Source of the DNA: Odobenus rosmarus divergens
Lineage: Eukaryota; Chordata; Mammalia; Carnivora; Odobenidae
NCBI RefSeq assembly: GCF_000321225.1
Contig: NW_004450323.1
Span: 4,250,920 to 4,314,919, forward strand
Length of the DNA stretch: 64,000 bases
Reading direction: 5' to 3'
The notes beneath the pieces are model-generated. The model was not told the origin of the DNA. It worked only from the letters and a program-made list of their open reading frames with translations, and searched no databases. A program made the translations under genes and the position numbers. Shown one piece after another: positions 26,001 through 41,000 of the stretch (positions are counted from its first letter, which is position 1; each line of letters starts with the position of its first letter).

Positions 26001-29000
26001 AAAATATTTTTTAATTAATTCTCCCATTCAGGATAAATTACTACTTTAGTATATATCCTTCTGGTGTTTTAGTAATTTTATACATAGTTGTACATATCCA
26101 GTCTTATACCTGCTTTATAAACATAATGTAAATTTTCCCTTGTATTGTTAAACTTAAACAGTTTGATAAACATCTTTGTATATAAAGCATTTTCTCTAAT
26201 ATTGGATTATTTCATGATGACAGTTCTTCACTGGATGATGAATAAAATCACTGGATGAATGAAATTTTAAAACTGTTGATACACATTGTTTTCCCAAAAG
26301 ATTATCATTTATATTTTTGTATTTCCATCAGCAGTATTGTATTTCCACCATGCAAGTGTCTGTGTTGATGCATGCTTGCTAGCATTAAGTGTTCTCAGTA
26401 AAAGTAAATGAGTAAGTGAATAACTCCTATTTAATAAATGGAAAATAATTTTTCATTTAAAATTTAATGTCTGGGTTACTAGTGTTGAACTGTTATTCAT
26501 ATTTTATTAGATGCTTGTATTTTATATAAATCATTTATTTACTTTTCCTGTTCATTGTTTGGACCCTGTTTTTTCCATGGTGATTTTTCTGAGCTCTTTA
26601 TACATGAAAGATATTCTTTTCTATTATTTTTGGCAAATATCTCCAGTTTCTTCTTTTGTTTTTTCATTTTATTTAGAGCTTCCTAACGTTACCAGGTTTG
26701 TTGTTTTTTTTTTTGTAATATAGTTTTTTTCTTTGTAGATCAGTGAATATTTAATAAGGACAATAATATTTATATGTAAAAGAACAAATAGATATAAATT
26801 ATAATTTAAATCATAAAACTTGAAAATAACACTGATATCTTACAATAGCATAATGATTAAATAAATTATGGCATATCTGTAAAATGGAAATTCATGAAAC
26901 TATTATAAGTGATATTTATGAAGATTTTTTAAGATGATGAAAAATTGTATTGGGTGAAAAATCATATAAAATTATGTATACAGTTTGACTCAGTATGTTG
27001 AGAAGTCTCAGAGCCAGATGCCCATCGACAGATGAATGGGTAAAGAAGAAGTACATATATATATACAATGGAATATTACTCATATATAGACAGTGGAATA
27101 TTACTCATAACCCTGACCATATAGTCGTCCCTCCCTCCCCCCATCACTACTTTCAGCTATGCTTTGTCGAGTTCCAGATTTCCATCATAACTTCTTAGAA
27201 AGATTCCGTAACATTCTGGTTGCCTTTCCGTTTTTGAAACCTAGTCTAGGTTTAAAACTCCAGTCTCATTCTGATTCAGATCTGTTTTCCTTCCCCTCCC
27301 TATGCAGTAGAACCTGGATTGTGAATGAACACAGCTGAAGTAGGAGGAGCAGTAGGGGCTCCAAGTAGGGGCGCTGGTGGGGGGTGAGGGAAGGCATCCC
27401 CATGTTGCGATGCATTTTTATAATAGCCATTGTATAGTTTGGTTTGTCACTTTGAAACATGATTCTTGACCTTTTTTAAGATGTAATATATATGTAACAC
27501 ATTTCCAAAGTTTTAATTGCACATTGATGAACCAAATCTGCAAGGAAGGAAGCAAGAATCATCATTTTTATTGAGGGAGCATGGTATTTATAAAAAAAAA
27601 AAATTATGGGCAGAGGAATAATAAAATCATTCAAATTATTTTATAAGGAAAATATATGAGTGATCTAATTTTGAAATTTATTTTTTCCAAGTTTTATAGT
27701 CAATGATTTTTCTTCACCTGCTTTCTTTAGGCAGTGGTTGAGCAATTACAATAATGGTAGAATGAGCGTTAATAAACTTTTTCAGATATTAGCATTAATA
27801 GGACTTTTTACTTGCATTTTTATCTTGTCTTGGTTTGATCATTGAAACAGTTAATGGTGTTACTAACAGTAATGTTTTATACATTTTTTTTGATTACATG
27901 CAGTGCAGATTAAGCCACCAGATTGAGGGAATAGACCAAGTCCAGATCATTGTACAACCTTACAGGCCAAATAAGTTTTGAATTTTAATCTTTAAGTGTA
28001 GTTGTAGGCCATTGGAAAGGAGGCTAGGGAGTAACATAATAAAGTTTGCATTTTTAAAAGATTATCCTGGCTGTTGTATGGAGGATGAATTAGTGGGGTT
28101 CAGGAATGGAAGCTAATTAGGATGCCCCTGTAATAGAAAACAATTGATGGATTTTTGAAGAATAGCCAATAGACTTGCTGATGGACCAGATTGGATATGT
28201 GAAATCAGGGTAGAGGAAAAATTATCAGGTGACTTGAGTTATCAGATTGAGCAGCTAGATGACTGGTTGTTCCATTTATTGAGATGGGGAGTACTGTAGA
28301 GAAAGCAACTATGTTTGTGTTAAATGAGATAGGCTATTTGAGATCTCAGTGCAGGTGTCAGATAGGAAATTAGATAAACAAACTTGGAACTCAGTACAAA
28401 GGTCAGGGCTGGAGTAAATTTTATGATTACAATAAAGAACCCTGACTTAGTCTGACATTAGTGTTTGGTATTTAAAACCACAGGACTAACAAACATAATG
28501 ATTTGAAGGGGCACATGCACCCCAGTGTTTATAGCAACAATGTCTACAGTAGCCAAAATATGGAAAGAGCCAGATGCCCATTGACAGATGAATGGATAAA
28601 GAAGTTGTGGCATATATATACAATGGAATATTACTCAGCTATCAAAAAGAATGATATCTTGCCATTTGCAACGACATGGATGGAACTAGAGGGTATTATG
28701 CTAAGCGAAATAAGTCAGAGAAAAACAGATACGATATAATTTCACCTATATGTGGAATTTAAGAAACAAAACAGGAACATAGGGGAAGGGAACGAAAAAT
28801 AAAGTAAGATGAAAATTGAGAGGGAGGCAAACTATAAGAGATACTGAACTCTAGGAAACAAACTGAGGTTGCTGGAGGGGTTGGGGGGTTGGGGGTGGGT
28901 AACTGGGTGATGGGCATTAAGGAGGACACATGATGTAATGAGCACTGGGTGTTATATGCAACTGATGAGTCACTAAATTCTACCTCTGAAACTAACCAAC

Positions 29001-32000
29001 TAACTAAATAAATTTTAAAAACCACAGGACTAGGTGAGAACAGGTTAGCACAAGTGGAGCCACCATTGCAAGAGTTGAAAATCAGACACTGGTGACTTAG
29101 AAGCCAAGAGAGAAGCATTTCAGTAAGGAGTAAGAGTGATCAACTCTGTTGAGTGCTACTGAGAAGTCAAGTAAGATGATTAAAAAGTGACCAATTAGAT
29201 TTGACAACATGGAAGTCACTGGTGACATTAACAAATACTGTATTTCTTCATTTCCAAAATATTTTTCATATTTTAACATCTCTAAAACCAGGGATAAGTT
29301 CACAAAAGATTGTAAGCCACTGTTCAGTTGGCAGTATTTTTTCTCTCTCAATGTTGTGATAAATAATAGTTCATCTTATAATTTATGGTATCTTGGATTT
29401 GGTGCAATGTGACTTTGGTAAAGTGGTGGGGATAGAAATCTAATTGAAGTGGATTGAGAAGAGACTGATACATGTCATCCTAAGTTATATTTTCTGTGAA
29501 GATGGTTTTTACTTCTTAGCTGTCATTTTGTGAGCCATTTAAAGCATGGTACCTCAAGCCAGAACGAAATTCCCGAAGTAAAGGTGTAACATTCTGCTAT
29601 AGGTTTTTTGAAAACATGAAAGAACCGAACAGTTGTTACTCTAAAAAAGTGAGAGCCAAAAGGAAAGTATTATTAAGTTTCTGTAGTAATTTAAAAGGTG
29701 GTATTCTGTACCTTCATCATTAGTTCTCCATTCTTGGCATAGGGTGAAGAGCTAAGGAGCAGTGGAATAGTTTAATACAGAGTTTTCACAGAATAATTGC
29801 CAAATATAGTTCTGCTCAACTTATGAAACATCTCTTTCTCTTCTTCAGTGCCACCTTGTTTCTGCCTCTAAACCCACTAGACATCTCTCACCCAGAATCT
29901 TTGAGTCAGCAGGAACTTTTCTGGTATCTTCATCTACAGCCCCTGGGTTCAGGCAAAATTTTATTGGAGACATTACACATGATGCTCCAAGCCATGTTTG
30001 ATTTACTTTTCATGAGCATTCTTTTTTCTTCTTGATAGATGTTCAGTCTTGCCTAATTTTCCAGTCTGTCCTTTCAGTAGCTACTGAACTCCATTCTCCA
30101 CCATCTGTCATGTTTCTTCTTGTCATCTTCTACAATCATATGGTTTGGGTGTGGGGGTTTTGTTTTTGTTTGTTTTGTTTTGTTTCTTCCATTTTTTGTT
30201 CCTTTCCTGTTATTTCTTGCCTTTTATATTTCCTGACTCTAGCCATTCTGGGCTTTAACTTGTTTACCTAATTTGATGTCAGCAAATTTCTTGCCCATCA
30301 CAAATGTATAGGTGTAAGTAAAGCTGAAATAGATAATTTCTATGCTTAATAAGAAAGGGTATACAGAACTTGTATTTGGTTATGAAAGTGGTTTTTAACT
30401 TAGGAAAAGGGTGGGACATTTCAGATCCTGAGTGGGGTCCTGAGGATGTCTTATTTTATATTTTGAATTCTGCCCATGTTAGAAAGGGTGGTGATAGAAT
30501 CAAGGTATTTCTAATTCTGTAACTTAGATCACATGATATTTCTGTTGCTTTCATATCCTCATCTGAAAAAATGGAGCTTTATAACTACATATACTATATT
30601 GTTACTAGTTTATCACAAGGATAAGTGAGACAAGTGTATCAAATAACCTAAGAAATAATAGTGACTATAGATGTAGATTATTCTGTTGGCTTGTGCTAGC
30701 TATCGTGTTTGATATCACTTGCCGCTCTCTGCCCCTTCCCTTCCCCCACCCCCACTTTATTTACCTGTCTTGCTCATTTGGCTGTGAGTTCTTTAAGAAG
30801 GTAGATTTTCTTATCTCTGTTGCTTACCATGGTAACCAAATATTTGAATGAATATATTTGTAAGTAAATATTTGAATAAATGAAAGTAGAATGCAAAGAA
30901 CTGTGTGGGGGCCAAGAATGAAACCCTTGGGGAGCAAGGTGGGGGGAGAAAAGCCTTTGAATAAAGGGGACTGAAAAGGAATGATTGGTAAGACAAAACA
31001 AAACAACTAGCAAAGCTCAGTGATCAGCCATAAGGTCAACTGTTTTAAATGCAACAAAGAGGTCCAATAAGATGATGACTGAAAAGTGTCCATTGTATTT
31101 GCTTATTAGATAACTGGTTGTCATATGGACAACAGTTTCAGTAGAGTGGTGGCAGGTGGTGGGATGGGAAAAGAGTTTGTGTAGAAGGCAGATCATAATG
31201 GATTAAGGAGTGAATAGGAATTGAGAAAGCGGATAGCTTTTACTTTGAAGGAGTTTGGTAAGAAGATGAAGAGACATTAGAAGGTTGCTGGAGAAGGAAT
31301 CTAAGGTCAAGGGGGAGAGTGTTTTGGTTTGGGGGTTTTATTGTTTTCTGTAGATGATGCTTGATATTTGTAGGTCACAGCAAAGAAGCATGAGAAACTG
31401 AAAGTAAATTTAAGAAAGTGAGAGGATGATACAGGAGGCAGACAAGAATGAAATAGGTATGCTCAGACAGAGGAGTTAGTTCTGACCAGGAGGAGGTACC
31501 TTTAGTAGACGAAAGGAGAAAGGAGGAAAAAATGGGTGGTCTGTATAATGTCAGAAGTCCCTTCCAGATCTGTAATACCATGAGATCTGTTATGTATGCA
31601 AAGATATGAACTGACCTGGGGCTTAAGAAAATAAATTTCAAGGGGGCACCTGGGTGGCTCAGTCGGTTAAGCGTCAGACTCTTAATCTTAGCTCAGGTCT
31701 TGATATCAGGGTTGTGAGTTCAAGCCCCATTTTGGGCATGGAACCTACTTAAAAAATCAATCTGTCAATCTGTCTATCTCAGGGAATTCCTAAAGTCTGA
31801 CAAATACATTGGCTTGCATTTAAGTCATATTTGTAACCACCCAATCTTTAATGTTTTGTGTGTGTGAGTGTGTTTAAGATTATTTATTTGAGAGAGAGAG
31901 AGGGAGGTAGAGTGGGTAAGCATAAGCGGGAGGGGCAGGGAGAGGGAGAGAGAATCTCTAGCATACTCTTCATTGAGTGAGGAGCCTGAGGTGGGGCTCG

Positions 32001-35000
32001 ATCTCATGACCTTGAGATCACTACCTGAGCTGAAACCAAGAGTCGGACGCTTAACCGACTGTGCCACCCAAGAGCCCTGGTTTTTATGTCTTCCTAAGAG
32101 GAATACTAGATAGATGATTTCTCGGAATTGCTTGTTGAATGTGAATGAATACCCTATTTAGGTGAAGTCTTTTTAAATAATGTTTCTGTTCCTTTTATTT
32201 TTTTAAAGATTTATTTATTCATTATTTTAGAAGGGGGGTGGGACAGAGAGAGAGAGAGAATCCCAAGCAGACTCCCTGCTGAGGGCCGGGCCCACCACTG
32301 GGCCCATCTCAGGACCATTGAGATCACTACGTGGGTCAAAATCAAGAGCCAGATACTTAACTAACTGAGCCACCAAGGTGCCCTGCTGTTCCTTCTACTT
32401 ATTTATTTTTATTATTTTAAAGATCTTATTTATTTGAGAGAAAGAGGGAGGGACAGAGGGAGAGAAGCAGACTCCCTGCTGAGTGTGGAGCCCAACTCAT
32501 GGGCTTGATCCCAAGACCCTGAGATAATGACCTGAGCCAAAATCAAGTCAGATGCTTAACCGACTGAGCCACCCAGGTGTCCCCCCTCTGTTCCTTTTAG
32601 ATGCACATTCTAGATTGCTCTAATACTTGAGAATTTAAAAGATATGATTTATAATAAATGTAACCAGTTATCTGATCCTATTTTCTTTGAGTCTTTGCTC
32701 AGGTCTCAATTGTATATGATATGAGGTACACATGTTAAAGTGTACAAACTTTACTGTTAGATCACTTCTGACTTACCACTAAATTTTGTTCATGTTTTCC
32801 TTGTAGTTATTACAAGAACTATGTACAGTGTTTAATGTAGATTTACCATGCCGTGTGAAGTCTTCCCAATTGGGAATTATCAGCAATAAACAGACGCATA
32901 CCAGCGCCATAGTGAAGCCACAGTCTAGCTCCTGTTCCTATATCTGCCAGCACTGCCTCGTCCACCTTGGAGACATTGGTGAGCCTTTGGTGTGAAGGAA
33001 TCGCTAATATAGTCATCTTTTTCTTTGGAGTAGTCATAGAAGGAAACTCTTTTCCTTCAAACTGAGCATGCACACACAATTTAGATAGTTATAAGAGGAA
33101 ACTGTAAAATGGATATTAAAGAACTTAAATTTTCTCAATATTTTGGGATTGGCAAAGGATCTTGAAGGTGTCAGCTTTCATGTTAAGATTTAAGTTTTAT
33201 TCAGACTCATGCAGATGTAGGCAAATGAATAGCAAAAATGTAAATAAAGCTAAATTTTTCAAAGTGGTGCCATAATATCTTCTAAATTAAAAGTCTGTAC
33301 TCTTGGAATTGCAGGGTTTATAAGTTACTCCTTCTGAAGCTAGATTGTCTTCTTTCCTTCCTATCAGTGTATTAAAACCTCTTTTTAAATTGTTTCCTTT
33401 TTACAGTTAAATTTGTATTTCTATTTTATATATTTTATCTGGGAGTATTCTGTAACTTACCCTTGTTCATCCCTTTAAGGCTAACCTAAAAAGGTTGTAA
33501 AACAAATTAACTATAGGATTATGTTTCAACTGTCCTAAAATAACAAGGAATGGAGAACATCACTGCTTTAAGTTCAAAGATTTTAGATTTCTTGATGTCA
33601 TAAATCATTGACCTCCGTGAGGGATCACATCAAAGTAAGCACCAAGTTCTGCACGGAGATTCAGTGAGTAGTGTATTTAGGTTGTTTTTGCTTTCAGTGT
33701 TCCTGTACACACACATACTTAATATTGCAGTAGGTATGAGACATTTTTCAAAATCACTTTATAAGATATTGAAGAAATACATAACTTTCAGATCATATTG
33801 TATAGTGTTTTTTGTTTTGTTTTGTTTTTAAGTGCCATATAACTCACCCCTTCTTGTGGGCCGGCTCCAGGTCACCAGCATAGTCCATAGTGGGAGCTGG
33901 TGATGCATGACACTGGAGGACCTGAAAATGGGGGCTAGGTAAGCTTTAACATTGGTTACATGCTGAATGTCCCAAATAGGGAAGGCCAGATGGACACTTC
34001 ACACATAATCCTATAGTTAATTTGTTTTAAAGTATTTCCTGTCTTTAATTATCTTAAATTAATTTTAATGTGTTTATTATCTTTAGAACTGAAAACTATA
34101 GTTGCTTTGGAAATATTACCCTACTAGTTTTTTTTTTTCATTACTTTGCTTGTTTTTAAACTAAATTATCTTTTTTCTCCTCTCAGCTCGATACAGAAAC
34201 CAGACCAGCCAGGCAGAATCCTACTATAGGCATGCAGCTCAGCTTGTCCCCTCTAATGGTGAGTGGGCCTCTTATGTCAACTTGTGGATGACTTTATAAC
34301 AATATGGAAAATAACTCAAGGCTCATCTTCCAAGTTTTATGAAAGCAAAAGATTTTGGGGTTTTGATATTGAGTTTTGGGGATTTGGTATTGATTGATTT
34401 GGAGTTGTGGTCATACTCTTTTAAATGTATATTCTATATAACCAGAAATGAATTTTTTTTAATAAGATTATTGTCAGTAAACCAGTATAAATAGAATATC
34501 TCCTAATGTGATCTAAAAATGTTTCAACAACTCTGGCTTCCTTAATTACTTATAGAATAATTATCTCTTAATACTACCATTTCCTTACTAGAAAATTTAT
34601 TTTTTTATTACCTAAAAGACAGGGCTTTTGTCTTTTGATGACCTCAGAATCGGAATTAGCAGTGATTCTTGTGTTAAGCCATACTGAAATTCTTGATTCT
34701 GAAAGGAGCCCCTTTGAAGCAGGGGTGGCAGTGCACGCACGGTTTCCTATTGGCCATGGCTGCTTTCCTGCTGCAGTGGCCATAGAGACTCTTAGGCCCA
34801 AAAAGCCAAAAAGATTTGTTGTCTAGCCCTTTCTAAAGTCTTATTTAAACTTAATAGTGCTTTCTTCCCTTATTACGTGCTTTCTAACCTAAACATAGTA
34901 TGTGCTGTGGTGGGAGTGTGCTATTTTAAATTATGCCCATTTGTAATGAGGTAATCATGAGATTTACTTTATAAAATACTCCCCATTATTAATTTAACGG

Positions 35001-38000
35001 TTTAAAAATTGATCATCTGTATTCTGATGGCAAGATTGTGCATCTTGGGTGATTTTAGAATCTTCACTTTCTCCTCTAGGTCAGCCTTATAATCAGTTGG
35101 CTATCTTAGCTTCTTCCAAAGGAGACCATCTGACTACAATTTTCTACTACTGCAGAAGCATCGCTGTGAAGTTTCCTTTCCCAGCTGCCTCCACTAATCT
35201 ACAAAAAGCACTTTCTAAAGCACTGGAAAGGTAGGGTTGACTTTTCCAAGAGGAGTTGGTGTAATCTGGTAGCCTTAACCTGTCAAATTTGGGCATGCAA
35301 GAACTAATAGTTACTTGTGTTTCGCTTCTGTTTGCCCAATTTCTAAAAACACAGATATATTTTAATAGTTTTGCATGTAGTCGTTGCTTGAGTTTCAAGC
35401 AGTCTGCATCTGATCTGTTCCTAGTAGAGGAGTACAGGCTGCTGAATACTGATGACTCATCTGAGTGTGTTGCAGATGAAAAGTTAGATGCCGAATCCTC
35501 TCCTTGTGTATCAGGTGCTCAAATAATGTGTTTTTGCAGACTGAAACCTCTGTTAAGAGGTGTTAGCCATTTTGCTGCTTAAGATTCATGAAAATTTTTC
35601 TTTCATTTCAGCCGGGATGAGGTGAAAACCAAATGGGGTGTTTCTGACTTCATCAAGGCCTTTATTAAATTCCATGGTCATGTGTACCTGAGTAAGAGCT
35701 TGGAAAAGTTGAGCCCTCTTCGAGAGAAATTGGAAGAACAGTTTAAGGTTAGATTTTAAAAATAGGGCATTTTTTGTCTTGTCTCATTCAGGAAGCATAA
35801 GATTTGGGGGAAGCTGACTTCTAGTTTTTATGTCATTATTTAACTGTGAACTGTTGGGTAAAATTAAATTTGAAGCATATGGAATTCTTGCATACAGCAT
35901 CCCCTCAATTTAAACAGAGATACCGTCTTCAGAGAAACATCGCAGCAGTGTTTTCACTAAGTAGCTGCCATTTGGCAGAAGGTACCAAAGTGGGAAAAAA
36001 CAACTCCTCCTTCCTTCCTTCTCAAATCAAGCACCTTTCTTTCTCAGTTTTGAAAGTACTACTTTTGATGGTTTTTATATTCTTAGGTAGGCTTCTGATA
36101 CCTACTTTATAATATTTCCATTCTGTAAACCTAGTTCTTTATTCTCACTGTGTTTTGATCCATTGGGATTTGTGGTAGTTCAAAGGAAAGGAATAAGAAT
36201 TTCATTCAACAGGACTGTATTTTACTAATTTGTGTAAGGAGATAAAATTAAGTAACCTTTGTTCATATGAAAATGATCTTTTATTAGTATATTAAATTAA
36301 CAGTTTAGATGTAGTATAATATGTAAAATATGGCAGGAGTCAAGATTAAATACTAACTTTATTTTTAATTCATTTATTCAACAAATATTTGACTGCCTGT
36401 TGTGTCAGTCACTGTTTTAGCCACTGGGATCAATAGCGAACAAGACCGTCTAAAGAACATTTTATATTACTTGGTTATTTCTGGGTATCTAAACATGGGG
36501 AATTGTCTATAACTGCCTTACAGTTTTATAAGTATTATAAAAGTAACACATTCCAGAGATTGTAGAACTTAGATACTTAAGAGACATAAATTAACCAAAT
36601 ATAGTCAACGTGAAGAAGTTTTTACAGATAATCATTTTTGCAGTTGACACTTTTTATGTATAAGAGATTGTACTAAATAACTATAAGAGAAATAGTTTGT
36701 TTTAAAATAAGCTTTAGAGTCCCCTGTTGTTTTCTGCTTCTTTTGGTGGCCTATTTAAACTTTTAGCCCATGATTTATAGAGTCGGGTGCATGAAAGGAA
36801 CAGCTAATTTTTATGTCCTAAGCTCTTCTGCCTGGACAGAACAAACAAATCTAAATAGTTTTATTTTAAGTGTTCAGATATATGAAGGATTATTTTAAAA
36901 TAAATTATCTTTGTCTTTTCTGAGATCAGAACTGAAATTAAATCTTAAATCTTAAAAAAGAGATCCATAGGGGGTTGCTGGGGATTCTCTCTTTTGAGGA
37001 CTTAAAAGTCAGGTTGACAGCCATCTTTCTTGGATGGTTTAGGTACAGTTCTGTAAAATAGCAGGGGATTGGACCAGATGACCTCTTGAGATTGGTCCTG
37101 GCTCTGTGTCTATGAAAGATATACTCCCTAAGTGGGGAGAGAGGAGGATCCTACCTTAATGAAATCTTCTCTATGTAAGTTATTCTGGTCTAAAATCTAG
37201 TCATTTTGCATTCGATTCAACCTCAAACACTGATATTCTCTTCAAATATATATATATATTTAAAGATTTTATGTATTTATTTGAGAGAGAACATGCATGC
37301 ACTTGAGCTGGGGGGAGGGGCAGGGACAAGCGACTCCACCCTGAGCAACTGAGGGCAGAGCCCAGTTTGGGGCTCAGTCTCAGGACCCTGAGATCATGAT
37401 CAAGATCATGATCTGAGCCAAAACCAAGAGTCTGACATTTAACTGACTGAGCCACCCAGGTGCCTCTCAAATATGTATTTCTGTATATAAAGTTGTGGGG
37501 GGTTTATGTGGGCAGTTGTAAATAGACTTTGAAGTATCATTCCAACACTCTGAAGTTAAACATAGTATGAGGCAGATCTATTTTAAACTTTACTCATTTC
37601 TGAAACATCAGAAGAACATTGTTGGAATGAAATTTTAAATTCTAAAGTGTATGTAGATGATTAGTATCATCTACATGTAAACTTCAATGTGTCTAACTAG
37701 AAATCATTAGCTCGTAGGTTGAGGTTTATTGAAATATTTAAGGCCTGGGGTTTAGGAAATGAGACTGTGTGCTGTTTTTTGATGGTATTTAGCTCAGTAT
37801 ATTCCTCAACGGCTCTTGAAAACATCTTTGAGTAACAGTGTGTCAATTCCGATCTGATTTTGTCCTGGTGAGGCCTCTACTACTACAGTGCAGTCTAAAT
37901 TTTATGAAATTACAACCAAATAGTTACACATTTACTTACAAAGGTGTGGGTTATGCCTTCACTAAGTACTTATTGAGTACCTACTGTGTACCATACACTT

Positions 38001-41000
38001 TTCTAGGCTCTTGGAGACAGAAGGGAGAAGAAGACAAAGTCTGTGCTTTCGTGAAATTTTACATTATCATTTGCTAGTACTTAGGCTGCACTCATGCATT
38101 AATGTTTCTGTGCATACAGTAGACAATCCCTTAAAGGGCTGTGATTGTCTTCTATTGGGTATTGCCATCTAAAATAAAATGCCCGTGGATTAGTAGATAC
38201 ATTGTTAAATTTTACTCATAAGGAAAAAATGCTTTTTGAAAAATACAAGCTAATATTCTCATTTTATGCCAGTATTATGTATTTGTGTAAATGGTCAGTT
38301 TATTTAAAAGGTTGGATGTAGAGATTGAAGGAGAACTTCTATGGGAGAAATCTGAAGAAGAGATATGATTTCAGGATGTTTTAAAAAAGAAAGGAAAGAA
38401 AAATGCTTGATGCCTTTGGAAAAGGAATAAGCATTCTAGATGTATATGCTGGAATGGCAGATGGCAAGGAGGCTGAGAGAGAGAGTAGTTTAAGTGGAAT
38501 TGAATTGTACTTTTCTGCCATGATAATGTAAAAGACCTTGCTAATAGAATCATAAAACTTACTCTGGATATTTCAGGTTCTTTATATAAATAGAAAAAAA
38601 AAATCTTTGGAGCTGGACAAAGGCAGCTCTAAATTTCTGAGATGGTAGGATCTCCTCACTGCTGGTAGAACTGTAATTAAGGTTATCTGTTTCCCACCAT
38701 AAGGCTAGTGACAGTGAATCCCCACTTGTATCCATTTCCTGAGAGGGAAGGAGGTTGGCTCTAGGTTAAATGTAGGGTGAAGCCAGGATATCATCTCTAG
38801 TAGCTATCAGTTTGGTTAGGACTTGCGTTTGAAAAATATTTTATATGGGAATAAGCTAAAATTACTGCAGATGCTAAGGTAGAAGGGTGCTTAAGTTGTA
38901 GCCACAGCTGAGAGCATAGTAAGTGATTTCTTTCTTATAATAACCTGGTTAGCAGGTTGCTATGAACACCATGTAGTTATTAAATAAAAGAAATTTAATG
39001 ATGAAGATCATGCATGTGCTTTTCTAAAAGGGGAAAATGTCAGTGTTATAATTTGTAGAAGTTGCCTATAACACATTATTAATTGTTTTAGTATATTATT
39101 TACCCTGTGTTCCAAAGTAGGTTCTTGCTATCAACCTCATTTATAAGTAAGTTTCTTTAACTGTGTCAAGCCTTTGAAAGAGTAAACTTTATGACAAATT
39201 TTGGAAGTCATACTTTACTTATAACTTATGTACATATGACCAACAGTTCAAAAACATTTTTTAGTCTTTTAGTTTGAAATTTTCCTTTTTACTGTGTACA
39301 TCTTCTTTCTAGTCATTGGTTCCAACTTAATGTTTTACTATGTATGCATTTCTTATAAAACCACTTCTGATGGATTAAGATGTATACATTTATTAACTGA
39401 TGCCCAAAACTTTTTCCTCATCATATTAAAAAATACGCAGTTTCTCAGGGAAAAGTATTGTGAAAAACAGCTCAAAGAGCTCTGTGGTGTCTGGGCTAAT
39501 TCCTTTCAAGGCAAAGAGTCAGCATGAGAAACATCAGACCACATCAGACTCGATTAAAATCCTGGGATTAAGGGTGGAGGCATTTATTCATCCATAGCTC
39601 TGTTAGTCATGTGGCTAAATGCAGACCACCAGTTTAATTCTTGTGTGGAAAGTGGCTTCTGTTCTTGATAATATATGCGTATTTCTCTTGTCTTTTACAG
39701 AGGCTGCTATTCCAAAAAGCTTTCAACTCTCAGCAGTTAGTTCACGTCACTGTCATTAACCTGTTTCAACTTCATCACCTTCGTGACTTTAGCAATGAAA
39801 CGGAGCAGCATAGTTACAGCCAAGATGAGCAGCTGTGTTGGACACAGTTGCTGGCCCTCTTTAGTAAGTATTAAATCATTTACTCTTCTTCAGAAAGCAT
39901 AATCCTAGGCATTTTCATCATTGTAACAGAGTACTAGTGACATATGAAAATGTGTCCTATATGTCCTAATATTGAATCAGGAGGCCTAAACCCCAAGTTC
40001 TATCCTTTTATCTACTCACATTCCCCTCATCAACTATATCTGTAACATCTTTTATTTAAGATTTCATTTACTTATTTGACAGAGAGAGAGAGTGAGCGCA
40101 CAAGCAGGGGGAGCAGCAGAGGGAGAGGGAGAGAAGAAGGCTCCCCCGCTGAGCGGGGAGCCCGATGCGGGGCTCGATCCCAGGACCCTGGGATCATGAC
40201 CTGAGCCGAAGGCAGACGCTTAACCAACTGAACCACCCAGGCACCCTGTAACATTTTTAACATGGGAAAAAATGCCTTTTTAGAAAAAAGCTATGAGGTG
40301 TTTGTGTTAAGTAGGCTACAGCATAAGGCTCATAATGATAGTTTAATTTGGACTGGTACATAGTTTCAAATATCTTATGCTTTCTAAATACATTTTTTTC
40401 TTTAAGTGTCTTTTCTTGGCATCCTGTGCAAGTGTCCTCTCCAGAACAAGTCTCAGGAGGAGTCCTACAATGCCTATCCCCTTCCTGCAGTTAAGGTCTC
40501 CATGGACTGGCTGAGACTCAGACCCAGGGTCTTTCAGGAGGCAGTGGTAGATGAAAGACAATAGTAAGTGTCTTATAATTTCATACTAGCTTATGTGCTT
40601 TGTTTGATATTCATAGATGTGTAGAAACTGTTTCCTAAAACACAGCATTTGAGCAATGGAAGACTTTGTATTTTCCACCTACTCTCTGGAAATTGAACTG
40701 AAGACCTCTTTGTGTGCTTTTCATTTATTTGTTTGAATTTCTCATGTGAGGCACAATCTTAAGGATTTTTGGCTCCCTGGTTGTCCCTCTCCCCCGCCCC
40801 CCCCACACCTGGCTGCCATCTTGGGGAAAAAGCATTTTTCACATTTCAAAGTGAAATTGAAGTAAAACCACTTTGTTTCTTACCTATTACAATATGCTCC
40901 AGTTTTCTGTTTAGAAGTTGAAGAGAAGTGATTTTTTACTTTTTCCATTATTTCTGTTTGATACTGTTGATACTACCTTAGAGTAACACCCGATTTGAGT

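Larger units (their letters stand above)
24323..32806 (+). other. SMG7: SMG7 intron 4
   Basis: An 8.5-kb intron. It holds two SINEs near its start, an old L1 segment, a small L1 piece, a 0.5-kb L1 3' end with a clear duplication, diverged L2-type sequence (about 27950-31600) and a cluster of four SINEs just before exon 5. Confidence 0.85.

Noticed and set aside
26216..26262. A C/D-box snoRNA-like patch (tgatga, with repeated actggatga)
   Set aside because: No D box at the right spacing and no terminal stem; it lies in an old L1-like remnant.
31652..31725. A tRNA-Lys-like sequence
   Set aside because: It is the head of a SINE, with mutated arms and a SINE tail, not a functional tRNA gene.
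40562..40564. A TAG at the end of SMG7 exon 10
   Set aside because: It straddles the splice donor. After splicing TA joins C to make a tyrosine codon.
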